A stretch of DNA of 64,000 nucleotides from Arthrobacter sp. PM3 (GCF_003352915.1 NZ_CP022314.1:2639272-2703271); one strand, 5' to 3'; counted from the first letter of the stretch, positions 24,358-33,266 are shown. Numbers and translations: made by a program. Notes: generated by a model from the letters alone, not told the origin.

Positions 24358-25662
24358 ATGACTGACACTGTCGTCAAGACTGACCTGGAGAGCGGCCGCA
24401 CGTCCCGGCTCTCTCCGGAAATCCGCCGTGGGCTGCTCGGCCTCGGACTGGGCAACACCTTGGAGTGGTACGACTGGATGGTCTTTGGCCTGTTGTCGGC
24501 CTTCATCGGGCCCAAGTTCTTCCCGTCCCATGACCCTGTCGCCGCGACCCTGAGCGCCCTGGCCGTCTTCGCCGTCGGCTTCGCGTTCCGTCCCCTGGGC
24601 GGAATCCTGCTTGGCACCTTCGCCGACAGGATCGGCCGGCGCCGGGTGATGCTCTGGTCCATCATGATGATGGCTGTCACCACCCTGATCATTGCCGTGT
24701 CGCCGACCTACGACCAGATCGGCCCCGCAGCCGGCGTCATCCTGCTGGTCTGCCGCATCGTCCAGGGAATCTCCACCGGCGTGGAAGCCCCGCTGTCCAC
24801 CGCCCACGCCGTCGAGCTCGTGCCCGAGGGCCGCGAGGGCTTTGTCGCTGGCATCATCTCCTTCTACGTCAACATCGGCATCCTGCTCGCCTCGCTGGTC
24901 AGCTACCTCTGCAGCCTCGTGCTGGGCGGATCCGTCATGGCCGACTGGGGGTGGCGGGTGCCGTTCGTCGTCGGAGCGGCCTTCGGCTTCGTCGTCGTCT
25001 ACCTGCGGCGGACGCTTCCTGAAACCATGAAGCCCGAGGAACTGGCGAACAACTCCGCCAAAACGGTCTGGGGCGGGGTGCGCAAGCACTGGCTCAGCGT
25101 CCTGGCCATCACCTTCGTCGTCGGCGCGGCACAGGCCTACAACTACGCCTGGAACACCGGGCTCCCGACGGCGGCCCGAAGCGGCTTCAAGGAGGACGCC
25201 ACCGCTGTCTTCGCGCTGACCACGGTCCTCGGCGTCGTGCTGGTGATCGGAAGCCTCATCATCAGCAAGGTCGCCGACGGCAAGTCGATGTCCAAATGGT
25301 TCCTGGTCACCCGCGCTCTGGCCATTCCGTCCGTGTTCCTGATGCTGATGTACGTCAAGCCCGGGATTGCCGGCTTCGCGGCCGTGCTCCTCGGCGGCTC
25401 GGTGGTGCTGGTCCTGAACATGACCCTGTACAACGTGGTCACCAGCTCCCTCATGCCCAAGGGCTGCCGCGGTGCCGGAACGGCCCTGGGTTACGGTGTG
25501 GGCGTCGCGCTCTTCGGCGGCACCGCCTCCTACCTGCTGGTCTGGCTCCAGTCCATCAACGCGTCCTGGATCTTCCCCGTGTACGTGGCCGTCCTGTCCG
25601 CGCTCAGCATCGTCTTCTACGTGCTTGCGCGGCGGAAGCACGGCCTCTTTATTGGGAATTAG
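24358..25662 (+). CDS. MFS transporter, metabolite:H+ symporter (MHS) type
   Basis: This 434-residue protein has 12 predicted membrane segments. The opening GLGNTLEWYDWMVFG is the hallmark of the MHS group of proton symporters for organic acids and zwitterions (e.g. proline/betaine, citrate and shikimate carriers). FADRIGRRRVM is the family loop 2-3 motif. It should import the substrate of the neighbouring catabolic genes. The start ATG has a GGAAGGAAAA site 7 nt upstream; a longer frame upstream (from 24235) lacks one. It is divergent from the XRE-cupin regulator and followed 27 bp later by a deaminase-like gene in the same direction. Confidence 0.92.
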   Translation: MTDTVVKTDLESGRTSRLSPEIRRGLLGLGLGNTLEWYDWMVFGLLSAFIGPKFFPSHDPVAATLSALAVFAVGFAFRPLGGILLGTFADRIGRRRVMLWSIMMMAVTTLIIAVSPTYDQIGPAAGVILLVCRIVQGISTGVEAPLSTAHAVELVPEGREGFVAGIISFYVNIGILLASLVSYLCSLVLGGSVMADWGWRVPFVVGAAFGFVVVYLRRTLPETMKPEELANNSAKTVWGGVRKHWLSVLAITFVVGAAQAYNYAWNTGLPTAARSGFKEDATAVFALTTVLGVVLVIGSLIISKVADGKSMSKWFLVTRALAIPSVFLMLMYVKPGIAGFAAVLLGGSVVLVLNMTLYNVVTSSLMPKGCRGAGTALGYGVGVALFGGTASYLLVWLQSINASWIFPVYVAVLSALSIVFYVLARRKHGLFIGN

Positions 25663-25689
25663 GAACGGGAATTAGGAAGGGGAGCGGAC

Positions 25690-26139
25690 GTGATCTCTTT
25701 TGACCTCAGCGACGCTGACGTGGAGCTCTATGAGGCCGCCCGCCGGATGCTCCTGACCGCCCACCACAGCGAGAACCACCGGGTGGCCGCGGCGATGCGG
25801 GGCGCGTCCGGGGCCATCTACCTCGGGCTGCACATCGGCTCAAAACGCCTCAATGTGTGCGCCGAATCCAGCGCCCTGGCCAACGCCCGCATGGCGCAGG
25901 AGGCATCGATCCGGTCCGTGGTGGCCGTAAGCATGGACGGGCACACAGAGCCGCAGGTCACGAATCCGTGCGGGCTCTGCCGGGAACTGCTGCGTGCCTA
26001 TGGAGCCGGGATCACCGTCCTGGTCGATGCCGCGGGCGAGGTAGGCAAAGTCGGCCTCGCAGAACTACTGCCCTTCCCCTGGCTGCGCGCCGCGGAAACG
26101 GAGTGGGAAACCCTTCCGCCCCGCGTGAACCCCATCTGA
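25690..26139 (+). CDS. Cytidine-deaminase-like zinc hydrolase
   Basis: This 149-residue protein has the zinc-dependent deaminase signature: CAES at 57-60 (zinc ligand Cys57, catalytic Glu59) and PCGLC at 93-97 (ligands Cys94 and Cys97). This three-cysteine pattern fits the small tetrameric cytidine / blasticidin-S deaminase family. Being read with an organic-solute transporter in a catabolic locus, it probably deaminates a pathway compound rather than salvaging cytidine. The GTG start follows AAGGGGAG. A perfect hairpin terminator lies right after the stop. Confidence 0.85.
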   Translation: MISFDLSDADVELYEAARRMLLTAHHSENHRVAAAMRGASGAIYLGLHIGSKRLNVCAESSALANARMAQEASIRSVVAVSMDGHTEPQVTNPCGLCRELLRAYGAGITVLVDAAGEVGKVGLAELLPFPWLRAAETEWETLPPRVNPI

Positions 26140-26142
26140 CCC

Positions 26143-26184
26143 GCAGCAGGGGCCGTTCTGGGCACTCAGAACGGCCCCTGCTGC
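26143..26184 (+). terminator. Perfect 18-bp hairpin after the deaminase gene
   Basis: Arms 26143-26160 and 26167-26184 pair perfectly (core GGGGCCGTTCTG / CAGAACGGCCCC) around a 6-nt loop. It closes the transporter-deaminase transcript. No long T-run follows. Confidence 0.8.
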
Positions 26185-26309
26185 CAGCTAGGTGGGTGCG
26201 GCCGGCCAAAAGGAAGCTGGTGCAGCCGCCGCGTTTCCGCTAAGCCACTGCACCAGCAGGTAGTACGAATTTTTTCGAATGCTATGAAACGTTACTCATT
26301 CGCGGCTCC

Positions 26310-26795
26310 CTAGGTCCCGGGGGTTGATGACCGGGTCTTCACGTCTTCTTCAAGATGCCTTGTCATAAGCCAGCCAGTGCCGGCCATTGCGATGCCCATT
26401 ACCAGGAAGGCCCAGTTGTCCAGAGTGTTCAGCGACAGGAAGTTGGCCGCCGAATCCACGCCGACGATGAACCCGTAAATTCCAAGGACGATATACAGCA
26501 GGCCGGAGCCCATGAGGAAATTCCGGGCGCCCATGGCGGTCCGGGACATGGTCAGGCCGGCGGCGCCGATCGCGAGCTGAACGATGTTCAGCAACATCGA
26601 CACCTGGAACAGGTTCAGGAACAGGGCCTTGGAATCGGGCCCGAAGAACCTCAGCTCGCTGTAGTGCGTGGTGATGCCGGGAATGAACCCCAGGATGCCC
26701 ACGACGATAAGGACGATACCTACACCCATGCCGACGTTCTGTACATCTGTCCGACCGAAATGTACGCCGTGTGCGTGGGGAGATGCGGTAGTCAT
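26310..26795 (-). CDS. DUF4383 family membrane protein
   Basis: About 161 residues with four membrane segments, beginning VGMGVGIVLIVVGILGFIPGITTHY and including FLNLFQVSMLLNIVQLAIGAAGLTM and NFLMGSGLLYIVLGIYGFIVG. This is the DUF4383 pattern of small actinobacterial membrane proteins of unknown function. The ATG at 26795 has a GGAGG site 7 nt upstream; an ATG ten codons earlier lacks one. The gene stands alone, divergent from the DUF6350 gene. Confidence 0.85.
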   Translation of the reverse strand: MTTASPHAHGVHFGRTDVQNVGMGVGIVLIVVGILGFIPGITTHYSELRFFGPDSKALFLNLFQVSMLLNIVQLAIGAAGLTMSRTAMGARNFLMGSGLLYIVLGIYGFIVGVDSAANFLSLNTLDNWAFLVMGIAMAGTGWLMTRHLEEDVKTRSSTPGT

Positions 26796-26957
26796 GTTGT
26801 GCCTCCAACCACTGATTGCGGACATTTACAATTTTACGGCCGGGGTATGGAAAAAGCGCCGGCCGCCGGCGCCGCGGAGGCGGCGGATTCCGCGGATCCG
26901 TGCGTTGTGCCTGTCGGAAACGGGCCGGGTGCCGGGCGCGTGGCACCATGGAACTCG

Positions 26958-28277
26958 ATGAAACTGCGCGCTGATCAGACCGGACAACGTGGCCTTCCCA
27001 TGCCCCTGTGGCTGCAGGGCGCCCTCGAGTCCGCCCAGGCCGCCGTGATCTCCGCCCTGATTGTGGTGGCACCGATCGTGGCTGTCTGGGCAACGGCAGG
27101 TTTCCGGGACAACGGGTTCGACGCCCTGGCCCGCCTGGCGGGCCAGGCCTGGCTGCTGATCCACGGCGTGCCCCTGCTCCTGGACACCGCCGCCTCCGGG
27201 TCAGCGGCGCATCCGGACTCCGGCACACTCTCACTTGTTCCCCTGGGACTGGCCCTCATCCCGTTCCTGCTTGCCTGGCGCGCCGGGCGCCGGCTGGCCC
27301 GCGCCTCCTACACGGACCAGTTGTGGCAGGCGCTGCTCGGCTCATGGCTCATATACGCGGGGTTCGGGCTCTCGACGGGCTTTGTCTGCCGCACCGCCGA
27401 CGTCGGGATCAGCCTCTGGTCCGCGGCGCTGGTTCCCCTGATCGTGTTCGGGCTCGGCATGGTGGTCGGCGCGCGCCGCGAGGCAGGCTCCTGGAGCCGG
27501 CTGATCGGCGTCGACGCCGTGGCCTGGCTGTCCCGGACCAGCCAGCATTCGCGCTGGGCCGGCTCCTACCTGGGCTCGGCCATCAAAGCCGGGTCGGTGG
27601 CGCTGATGGCGAGCCTGGCGATGGCGGCGGCGCTGCTCGCCGTCGACCTCTTCATTCACTGGAACCTCGTGGTTGCCGTCTATGAAGGGCTCGACGCCGG
27701 CACGGCAGGCGGCGCGGTCCTCACCGTTGTGCAGCTGGGGTTCCTGCCCAACCTCGTGGTGTTTGCCCTGGCCTGGCTCTCCGGCGCGGGCGTAGCCCTG
27801 GGCGCCGGCTCGGCGGCCGGGCCGCTCGGGACCGCCGTCGGGCCGCTGCCGCCCATTCCGGTGTTCGCCGCGCTGCCGTCCGGGCCGCTGGACTTCGGCT
27901 TCGTGGCCCTCGTGGTGCCGGCGCTCGCCGGTGCCCTGGCCGGCTGGTGGTTCCTGCGCGAGGGCGAGAACCATTTCGACGAATGGCTCTCCATCAAGAT
28001 CCGGACCCGCTGGTTCACGGCCGCGGCGTCCACCCTGGCGCTCGGGGCGGTGATCGGCGCCGTCGCAGGGCTGCTCGCGGCGGGGCTGGCCTGGCTTGCC
28101 GGCGGATCGGCCGGGATCGGCCGGTTCACGGAGATCGGCCCCGACCCGCTGCGCACGGCACTGTTCGTGGCCGCGGAGGTGGGGATCGGCGTCGTGATCG
28201 GCTATGCGGCCGGTCCCTGGCTGGAACGCCAGCAGAAGCTGCGCGAGGCGGACCTCGAGACGGTCACCGGCCGCTAG
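26958..28277 (+). CDS. DUF6350 (PerM-like) polytopic membrane protein
   Basis: About 439 residues with around ten hydrophobic segments and few charged loops; examples are AAVISALIVVAPIVAVWATAG, VLTVVQLGFLPNLVVFALAWL and FVALVVPALAGALAGWWFL. The motif LPNLVVFALAWLSGAGVALGAGS is typical of DUF6350, a family found next to purN/purH in actinobacteria and named PerM where linked to cell-division stability in mycobacteria; that role is only assumed here. I used the ATG at 26958; no strong ribosome site helps, and an in-frame GTG at 26940 is possible. Its stop overlaps that of the opposite gene (CTAG shared). Confidence 0.82.
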   Translation: MKLRADQTGQRGLPMPLWLQGALESAQAAVISALIVVAPIVAVWATAGFRDNGFDALARLAGQAWLLIHGVPLLLDTAASGSAAHPDSGTLSLVPLGLALIPFLLAWRAGRRLARASYTDQLWQALLGSWLIYAGFGLSTGFVCRTADVGISLWSAALVPLIVFGLGMVVGARREAGSWSRLIGVDAVAWLSRTSQHSRWAGSYLGSAIKAGSVALMASLAMAAALLAVDLFIHWNLVVAVYEGLDAGTAGGAVLTVVQLGFLPNLVVFALAWLSGAGVALGAGSAAGPLGTAVGPLPPIPVFAALPSGPLDFGFVALVVPALAGALAGWWFLREGENHFDEWLSIKIRTRWFTAAASTLALGAVIGAVAGLLAAGLAWLAGGSAGIGRFTEIGPDPLRTALFVAAEVGIGVVIGYAAGPWLERQQKLREADLETVTGR

Positions 28278-28663
28278 CGGGCCGGCCGGTACATGGTGTC
28301 CTGCAGCTGCGTCCTGCACTCCGACGTCGCCTGCTGCGTCAGGGCGTGGCGGACGCACTGCTGGTAGCCGCGGATCTGGTTGAAGAACAGGGTCGAGGCC
28401 AGGATCACCAGCAGCATGACGGCCGAGACCACCATCCCGGAAATGGTGCCGAACAGGACCAGCCGCGAGGCCTTGTATTTCACCGCGCGGATCAGCACCA
28501 GGATGCCCAGGACAATTCCGGCGGCCGTGAGCAGCGCCGTCAGCCACAGGTAGCCGACGTCGAGCTGGAAGACAAAGAACGCGCCCAGGACCGCGACGAT
28601 GCACAGCCGGAACAGGGTGTGGGTCAGCTGCTGGGCATCGCCGGAGTCCGCGGGGGAATTCAT
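28274..28663 (-). CDS. Small membrane protein, unknown function
   Basis: This 129-residue protein has three likely membrane segments (LFRLCIVAVLGAFFVFQL; LWLTALLTAAGIVLGILVLI; LFGTISGMVVSAVMLLVIL) and a C-terminal extracytoplasmic tail with two cysteines (QQCVRHALTQQATSECRTQL). I do not recognise a named family. It is tail-to-tail with the DUF6350 gene and head-to-head with purN, 39 bp away, so a divergent promoter is shared. A much longer open frame on this strand crosses purN and the next transporter and is an artefact. Confidence 0.75.
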   Translation of the reverse strand: MNSPADSGDAQQLTHTLFRLCIVAVLGAFFVFQLDVGYLWLTALLTAAGIVLGILVLIRAVKYKASRLVLFGTISGMVVSAVMLLVILASTLFFNQIRGYQQCVRHALTQQATSECRTQLQDTMYRPAR

Positions 28664-28702
28664 GTTTGTCAGCCTACGCGAGCAGCCCCATAAGCTAGGA
28701 CC

Positions 28703-29278
28703 ATGCGCATCGTAGTCCTCGTTTCCGGTACCGGTTCCAACCTCCAGGCAGTCATCGACGCCGTGTCCTCGGGCGCGCTCGACGTCGAGATCGCCGCCGT
28801 CGGCGCCGACCGGCCGGGGACCTTCGGGGTGGAGCGCTCCGCCGCCGCGGGAATTCCCACGTTCGTGGTCGACTTCAAAGCCTACCCGGACCGGGCGGCC
28901 TGGAACGCGGCGCTGACCGACGCGGTCGCGGCCTATTCCCCGGACGTGGTGGTGTCCTCGGGCTTCATGCGGATTGTCAGCGCCGGCTTCATCGACGCGT
29001 TCGGCGGCAAGTACCTCAACACCCACCCGGCCCTGCTGCCGGCCTTCCCCGGCGCCCACGGTGTCCGCGACGCCCTGGCTTACGGTGTGAAGGTCACCGG
29101 CTGCACGGTGCACTGGGCCGACGCCGGCGTGGACACGGGCCCCATCATCGCGCAGGAGGCCGTTGCCATCGAAGACGGCGAGAGCGAGGACTCCCTGCAC
29201 GAGCGCATCAAGGTGGTGGAGCGCCGGCTCCTGGTCTCCACGCTCGCGTCCCTCGCGGCAGCCCAGGCGCCTGCGTAG
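28703..29278 (+). CDS. purN: Phosphoribosylglycinamide formyltransferase
   Basis: This 191-residue enzyme transfers the formyl group of 10-formyl-THF to GAR, the third step of IMP synthesis. The phosphate loop SGTGSNLQ is at 8-15, and the catalytic triad is Asn106 and His108 (KYLNTHPALLPAF) with Asp144 (VDTGPII). The length is normal. The ATG follows AGGA at a good spacing. In many actinobacteria purN is directly followed by purH; here an MFS gene on the other strand lies between them. Confidence 0.96.
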   Translation: MRIVVLVSGTGSNLQAVIDAVSSGALDVEIAAVGADRPGTFGVERSAAAGIPTFVVDFKAYPDRAAWNAALTDAVAAYSPDVVVSSGFMRIVSAGFIDAFGGKYLNTHPALLPAFPGAHGVRDALAYGVKVTGCTVHWADAGVDTGPIIAQEAVAIEDGESEDSLHERIKVVERRLLVSTLASLAAAQAPA

Positions 29279-29316
29279 CGGGCCCACCTCTGCCCTCGTA
29301 TTGGCTGGGAGGGGCG

Positions 29317-30669
29317 CTAGTCGAGGATGCGCTGCTTGGTCTCGGGGGCGAAGAACGCCATCCACAGCACGGCGAGCAGCACCACGACGCCGGCCAGCGC
29401 GAACGACGTCGCAAGCCCGAGCTCGGGCCACAGGAAGGCCGCAAAGACCAGCGGCCCGAACCCGGCGCCGAGGCGGGAGAAGGTCGAGGCCCAGCCGAAG
29501 CCGGAGCCGCGCAGCTCCGTGGGGTAGAGCTCGGAGACGTAGGCGTACAGCACGGGGATGGCCACCTGCACCACAAAGCCGAACACGAGCAGCCAGAACA
29601 CGGCGGCGGTGGGGATGTCCACCACGATCGCCACAATGACCAGGGTCAGCGCGGACAGCGGGCCGGTGATGGCGAGGATCCACTTCCGGCCCACCCGCTC
29701 CACCAGCAGGGCCGCCGCCACCACGCCGAGGAGGCCGACGGCGGCCATGGACGCCGTGGTCAGGAAGGCCTTGTACTCCTCGAAGCCGGCGCCGATCAGG
29801 ATCCGCGGCATCCATGTCAGCGACAGGTAGTAGACGAGCAGGATGCTGGAGAACAGGGCCCACGCCGCCGTCGTGATTTTCCAGTTGAACTGCCAGACGG
29901 CGCCCAGCTGCGTCCACGCGCTGCCGGCGGAGAGCCGGGGTGCGTGCTGCGGTGCGGGCAGGCTGTAAACCCGGGGCTCGGCGCCCGTGGCGTGGACCAG
30001 GCCGTCGATCACTTTCGCGGCCTCGTCCCGGCGGCCCTTGCGGATCAGGAACAGCGGGGATTCCGGCACGCTGCGGCGGATCCAGAACACCAGCAGCGCC
30101 GGCAGCACCATGACCAGCATGGTCAGCCGCCAGTCCGCGAAGGCCGCCACCAGCCCGGCGGACACAAAGCCGCAGAGGGCGGCGCCGACCGGCCACCAGC
30201 CGTCCATTGCCGTGAGTACCCGGCCGCGGTGCTTCCGCGGGGTGAACTCGCCCACCAGCGCGTAGTCCACCGGGATGCAGCCGCCCAGGCCGAACCCGGC
30301 CATGAAACGGAACACGACGAACCACATGTAATCCGGGGCGACCGCGCCGAGCACGGTGAAGATCGAGAAGATCAGCAGGGTCGCGGTGAAGGCCTTCCTG
30401 CGGCCGATCGTGTCCGCGATGGTGCCCCAGACGAACGCGCCCAGGGCCATGCCGATCAGGTTGGCAGTGCCGATCCAGGCGGCGTCGCCCGGGCTCAGGG
30501 ACCAGTGCTTGGACAGCAACGGGATGAGGATGCCGTTGAGCGTCACGTCCCAGGCGTCGAACATGAAGCCCAGGCCGCCGATCAGGAAGATCCGGCCCTG
30601 GACCTTCCACCGCCACGGCAGTTCCTGGACCACCTGTTCGCCGCTGGGCACAGTGGTGTACGTGTTCAT
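29317..30669 (-). CDS. MFS transporter (sugar/aromatic-acid porter type)
   Basis: This 449-residue protein has 12 membrane segments and the motifs of the sugar-porter / aromatic-acid symporter branch: GLGFMFDAWDVTLNGILIP in segment 1, DTIGRRKAF, and in the middle FMAGFGLGGCIPVDYALVGEFTPRKHRGR, then RVGRKW and SELYPTELRGSGFG in the second half. It should be a proton-coupled importer; the substrate is unknown. The ATG at 30669 has AGGAGG 5 nt upstream. It lies on the minus strand between purN and purH, which looks like an insertion into a conserved purine gene pair. Confidence 0.9.
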   Translation of the reverse strand: MNTYTTVPSGEQVVQELPWRWKVQGRIFLIGGLGFMFDAWDVTLNGILIPLLSKHWSLSPGDAAWIGTANLIGMALGAFVWGTIADTIGRRKAFTATLLIFSIFTVLGAVAPDYMWFVVFRFMAGFGLGGCIPVDYALVGEFTPRKHRGRVLTAMDGWWPVGAALCGFVSAGLVAAFADWRLTMLVMVLPALLVFWIRRSVPESPLFLIRKGRRDEAAKVIDGLVHATGAEPRVYSLPAPQHAPRLSAGSAWTQLGAVWQFNWKITTAAWALFSSILLVYYLSLTWMPRILIGAGFEEYKAFLTTASMAAVGLLGVVAAALLVERVGRKWILAITGPLSALTLVIVAIVVDIPTAAVFWLLVFGFVVQVAIPVLYAYVSELYPTELRGSGFGWASTFSRLGAGFGPLVFAAFLWPELGLATSFALAGVVVLLAVLWMAFFAPETKQRILD

Positions 30670-30821
30670 GTTGGCCTCCTGTGAAAACTCTACGTCGCCC
30701 GGGCCGGGACCGGGTGCGCGCTTCACACTCCGGCGCGCGGGGCGGTCCCTCGCCGTGACGCGATAAACTGGCCGCATCCCCACCACCCGCGGCCGTGCCG
30801 CGACATAAGACGGAGACTTTT

Positions 30822-32507
30822 GTGAGCTTTACGCAGCTTGACCGTGTATCCATCGACCGTGTGCCCATCCGCCGGGCACTCATTTCGGTCTACGACAAGA
30901 CTGGTCTGGAGGAGCTCGCTCAAGGCCTGCACGCCGCCGGCGTCCGGATTGTCTCCACCGGTTCCACGGCCAAGAAGATCGCCGCCGCGGGCATCCCCGT
31001 GCAGGAGGTCGAGGAAGTCACCGGCTCGCCGGAAATGCTGGACGGCCGCGTCAAGACCCTGCACCCGCGCGTGCACGGCGGCATCCTCGCCGACCGCCGC
31101 GTCCCGGCTCACATGCAGACGCTGGCCGACATGGACATCGAGCCCTTCGACCTCGTCGTCGTCAACCTCTACCCCTTCGTCGAGACCGTGAAGTCCGGCG
31201 CCTCGCAGGACGACGTCGTCGAGCAGATCGACATCGGGGGACCGGCGATGGTGCGCTCCGCCGCGAAGAACCACGCCGCGGTCGCGATCGTGGTGGACCC
31301 GGCGTCCTACGGTGCCGTCGTGGAGGCCGCCTCCACCGGCGGCTTTGACCTGAAGACCCGGCGCCGGCTCGCCGCGAAAGCGTTCGCGCACACCGCGACG
31401 TACGACACCGCCGTCGCCACCTGGACCGCCAGCCAGTTCCTCGACGAGGACGGCGACGGCGTGGTCGACTGGCCCGCCTACGCCGGCCTGGCCCTCGAGC
31501 GTTCCGAGGTGCTCCGCTACGGCGAGAACCCGCACCAGCAGGCCGCGCTGTACGTGGACAAGGCCGCCCCGGCCGGCATCGCGCAGGCCGACCAGCTGCA
31601 CGGCAAGGCCATGAGCTACAACAACTTCGTCGACGCCGACGCCGCCCTGCGCGCCGCGTTCGACTTCGCCGAACCCGCCGTCGCCATCATCAAGCACGCC
31701 AACCCCTGCGGCGTGGCCGTGGGTTCCGCCTCCGCCGCGGACCCGATCGCCGACGCGCACGCCAAGGCCCACGCCTGCGATCCCGTGTCCGCGTTCGGCG
31801 GCGTCATTGCCGCGAACCGCCCGGTCACGGCCGCCATGGCCCGTACCGTCGCGGGCATCTTCACCGAGGTCGTCATCGCGCCGGGCTTCGAGGCCGAGGC
31901 CGTGGAGATCCTGTCCAAGAAGAAGAACATCCGCCTGCTCGCCCTGCCGGAGGGCTACGGCCGGTACCCGACCGAGTTCCGCCAGGTCTCGGGCGGCGTG
32001 CTGGTGCAGGCCACGGACAAGGTCGACGCCGAGGGTGACAACCCGGCCAAGTGGACCCTCGCCGCGGGTCCGGGCGCCGACGCCGCCACCCTGGCCGACC
32101 TCGCTTTCGCCTGGACCGCCTGCCGTGCGGCCAAGTCCAACGCGATCCTGCTCGCGGACAACGGCGCCGCCGTCGGCATCGGCATGGGCCAGGTCAACCG
32201 GCTCGATTCCTGCAAGCTGGCCGTCGAGCGCGCCAACACGCTCGGCGTCACCGTGGAGTCCGACGTCGACGCCGCCGGCGGTGCTGCCGGTGCCTCCGGC
32301 GCCGAGTCCCCGGAGCGGGCCCGCGGCGCCGTGGCCGCCTCGGACGCGTTCTTCCCGTTCGCCGACGGCCTCCAGATCCTGATCGACGCCGGCGTCCGCG
32401 CCGTGGTCCAGCCCGGCGGCTCCGTCCGCGACGAGGAAGTCATCGCCGCGGCCAACGCCGCCGGGATCACGATGTACTTCACCGGAGCGCGCCACTTCTT
32501 CCACTAG
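30822..32507 (+). CDS. purH: Bifunctional AICAR formyltransferase / IMP cyclohydrolase
   Basis: This 561-residue enzyme catalyses the last two steps of IMP synthesis. The N-terminal IMP-cyclohydrolase (MGS-like) domain begins [17 protein letters not shown] and contains STGSTAKKI and [13 protein letters not shown]; the C-terminal transformylase domain contains [31 protein letters not shown] and [11 protein letters not shown]. The GTG start at 30822 is chosen because CGGAGA lies just upstream; the frame opens a little earlier. An Ala/Gly-rich insert ([22 protein letters not shown]) near 485-505 is mildly unusual. A strong hairpin follows about 200 bp downstream. Confidence 0.96.
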   Translation: MSFTQLDRVSIDRVPIRRALISVYDKTGLEELAQGLHAAGVRIVSTGSTAKKIAAAGIPVQEVEEVTGSPEMLDGRVKTLHPRVHGGILADRRVPAHMQTLADMDIEPFDLVVVNLYPFVETVKSGASQDDVVEQIDIGGPAMVRSAAKNHAAVAIVVDPASYGAVVEAASTGGFDLKTRRRLAAKAFAHTATYDTAVATWTASQFLDEDGDGVVDWPAYAGLALERSEVLRYGENPHQQAALYVDKAAPAGIAQADQLHGKAMSYNNFVDADAALRAAFDFAEPAVAIIKHANPCGVAVGSASAADPIADAHAKAHACDPVSAFGGVIAANRPVTAAMARTVAGIFTEVVIAPGFEAEAVEILSKKKNIRLLALPEGYGRYPTEFRQVSGGVLVQATDKVDAEGDNPAKWTLAAGPGADAATLADLAFAWTACRAAKSNAILLADNGAAVGIGMGQVNRLDSCKLAVERANTLGVTVESDVDAAGGAAGASGAESPERARGAVAASDAFFPFADGLQILIDAGVRAVVQPGGSVRDEEVIAAANAAGITMYFTGARHFFH

Positions 32508-32568
32508 GCCATCGGTCGGGCCCCGTCCGGAGGGCCTGTGCGGGGTCCTGATTTGGGGCCTTCTGGGG

Positions 32569-32638
32569 CCCGATGGCTGTTGTGCCGCATCTGGGGGCCC
32601 GATGGCTGTGGGGGCGAATCTGGGGGCCCGATGGCTGT
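32569..32638. repeat. Three copies of a 29-bp tandem repeat
   Basis: CCCGATGGCTGT recurs at 32569, 32598 and 32627, an exact 29-bp period, with GGGGG before each copy. It lies in the spacer right after purH. No coding sense is seen. Confidence 0.8.
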
Positions 32639-32703
32639 GGGGCCTGTGCACGGACTTCGCGCCTGCAAGGTTTTCGCTGGGTTTCCGCCGGGTGCAGGCC
32701 CGG

Positions 32704-32745
32704 AATGGACATGCCCTCCCTTCCGGGGAGGGCATGTCCATTTTT
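32704..32745 (+). terminator. Rho-independent terminator after purH, built from a repeat core
   Basis: Arms 32704-32720 and 32726-32742 pair perfectly over 17 bp (GGACATGCCCTCCC / GGGAGGGCATGTCC) around a 5-nt loop and run into TTTTT (32741-32745). This is a classic terminator. The arms share the GGACATG core of the repeats that follow at 32800-33266, suggesting a common origin. Confidence 0.8.
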
Positions 32746-32799
32746 GTGCCATTTTATGGGCTCCACCGTGGCGCGCGGCCCTGCGCCCTCGCAGCCGGA

Positions 32800-33266
32800 G
32801 GACATGCTCATTCTTCCCGCGGGACATGCTCATTCTTCGCGCTAAGGAATGGGCTGGCGGCCCTTGGGGAGGACATGCTCATTCTTCCTAGGGGACATGC
32901 TCATTCTTCGCGCCAACGAGTGGGCATAGGGGGAATATGTCCACTGCTGGTGCACCAGGGAGAGCATGTCCCACGGAACTCCGCCCGGAAAAGACCGCCT
33001 TGGGGACATGCTCATTTCTCGTGCAGCACAGTGCTCTGGCCCCGCATCAACTGGACAAGTTCTCCCTTCGCGGTCGGAGGCGTCCGCTCATGTGTCACGG
33101 AATGGGCTGGTCCCATATTGAGCGGGGTGGTCCTATGTCACGGAACGGGTTGGCCGCCGTCGGGAGAGCATGCTCATTGTTCCCAGGGGACATGCTCATT
33201 TTTCGCGCCAAGGAGCGGGCATATGGGGCATATGTCCAGTCCACGGCCCGCAGGGAGGGCATGTCC
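32800..33266. repeat. Composite about 100-bp repeats built on GGACATGCTCATT
   Basis: GGACATGCTCATT or a close variant occurs at about 32800, 32822, 32871, 32893, 33004, 33167 and 33188. Two copies of a larger unit are recognisable, about 32871-32972 and 33167-33266: a pair of core elements 21-22 bp apart, then TTCGCGCCAA, a GGGCATA segment, ATATGTCCA, about 20 variable bases, and finally an inverted core (GAGCATGTCC or GGGCATGTCC). Shorter partial copies lie between. The inverted ends could fold into a long hairpin. No gene is supported in this stretch. Confidence 0.8.

Noticed and set aside
24187..25641. Minus-strand 484-codon open frame opposite the MHS transporter
   Set aside because: A shadow with His/Asp/Gly-rich, domain-free translation, while the plus strand encodes a complete 12-helix transporter.
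26355..26957. Long N-terminal extension of the DUF6350 protein
   Set aside because: The extra 201 codons run antisense through the DUF4383 gene and have no membrane character; the real protein begins near 26958.
28274..30883. Minus-strand 869-codon open frame across purN and the MFS transporter
   Set aside because: It is antisense to purN and out of frame with the transporter; only its final 129 codons, from the ATG at 28663, make a plausible protein, which is annotated separately.
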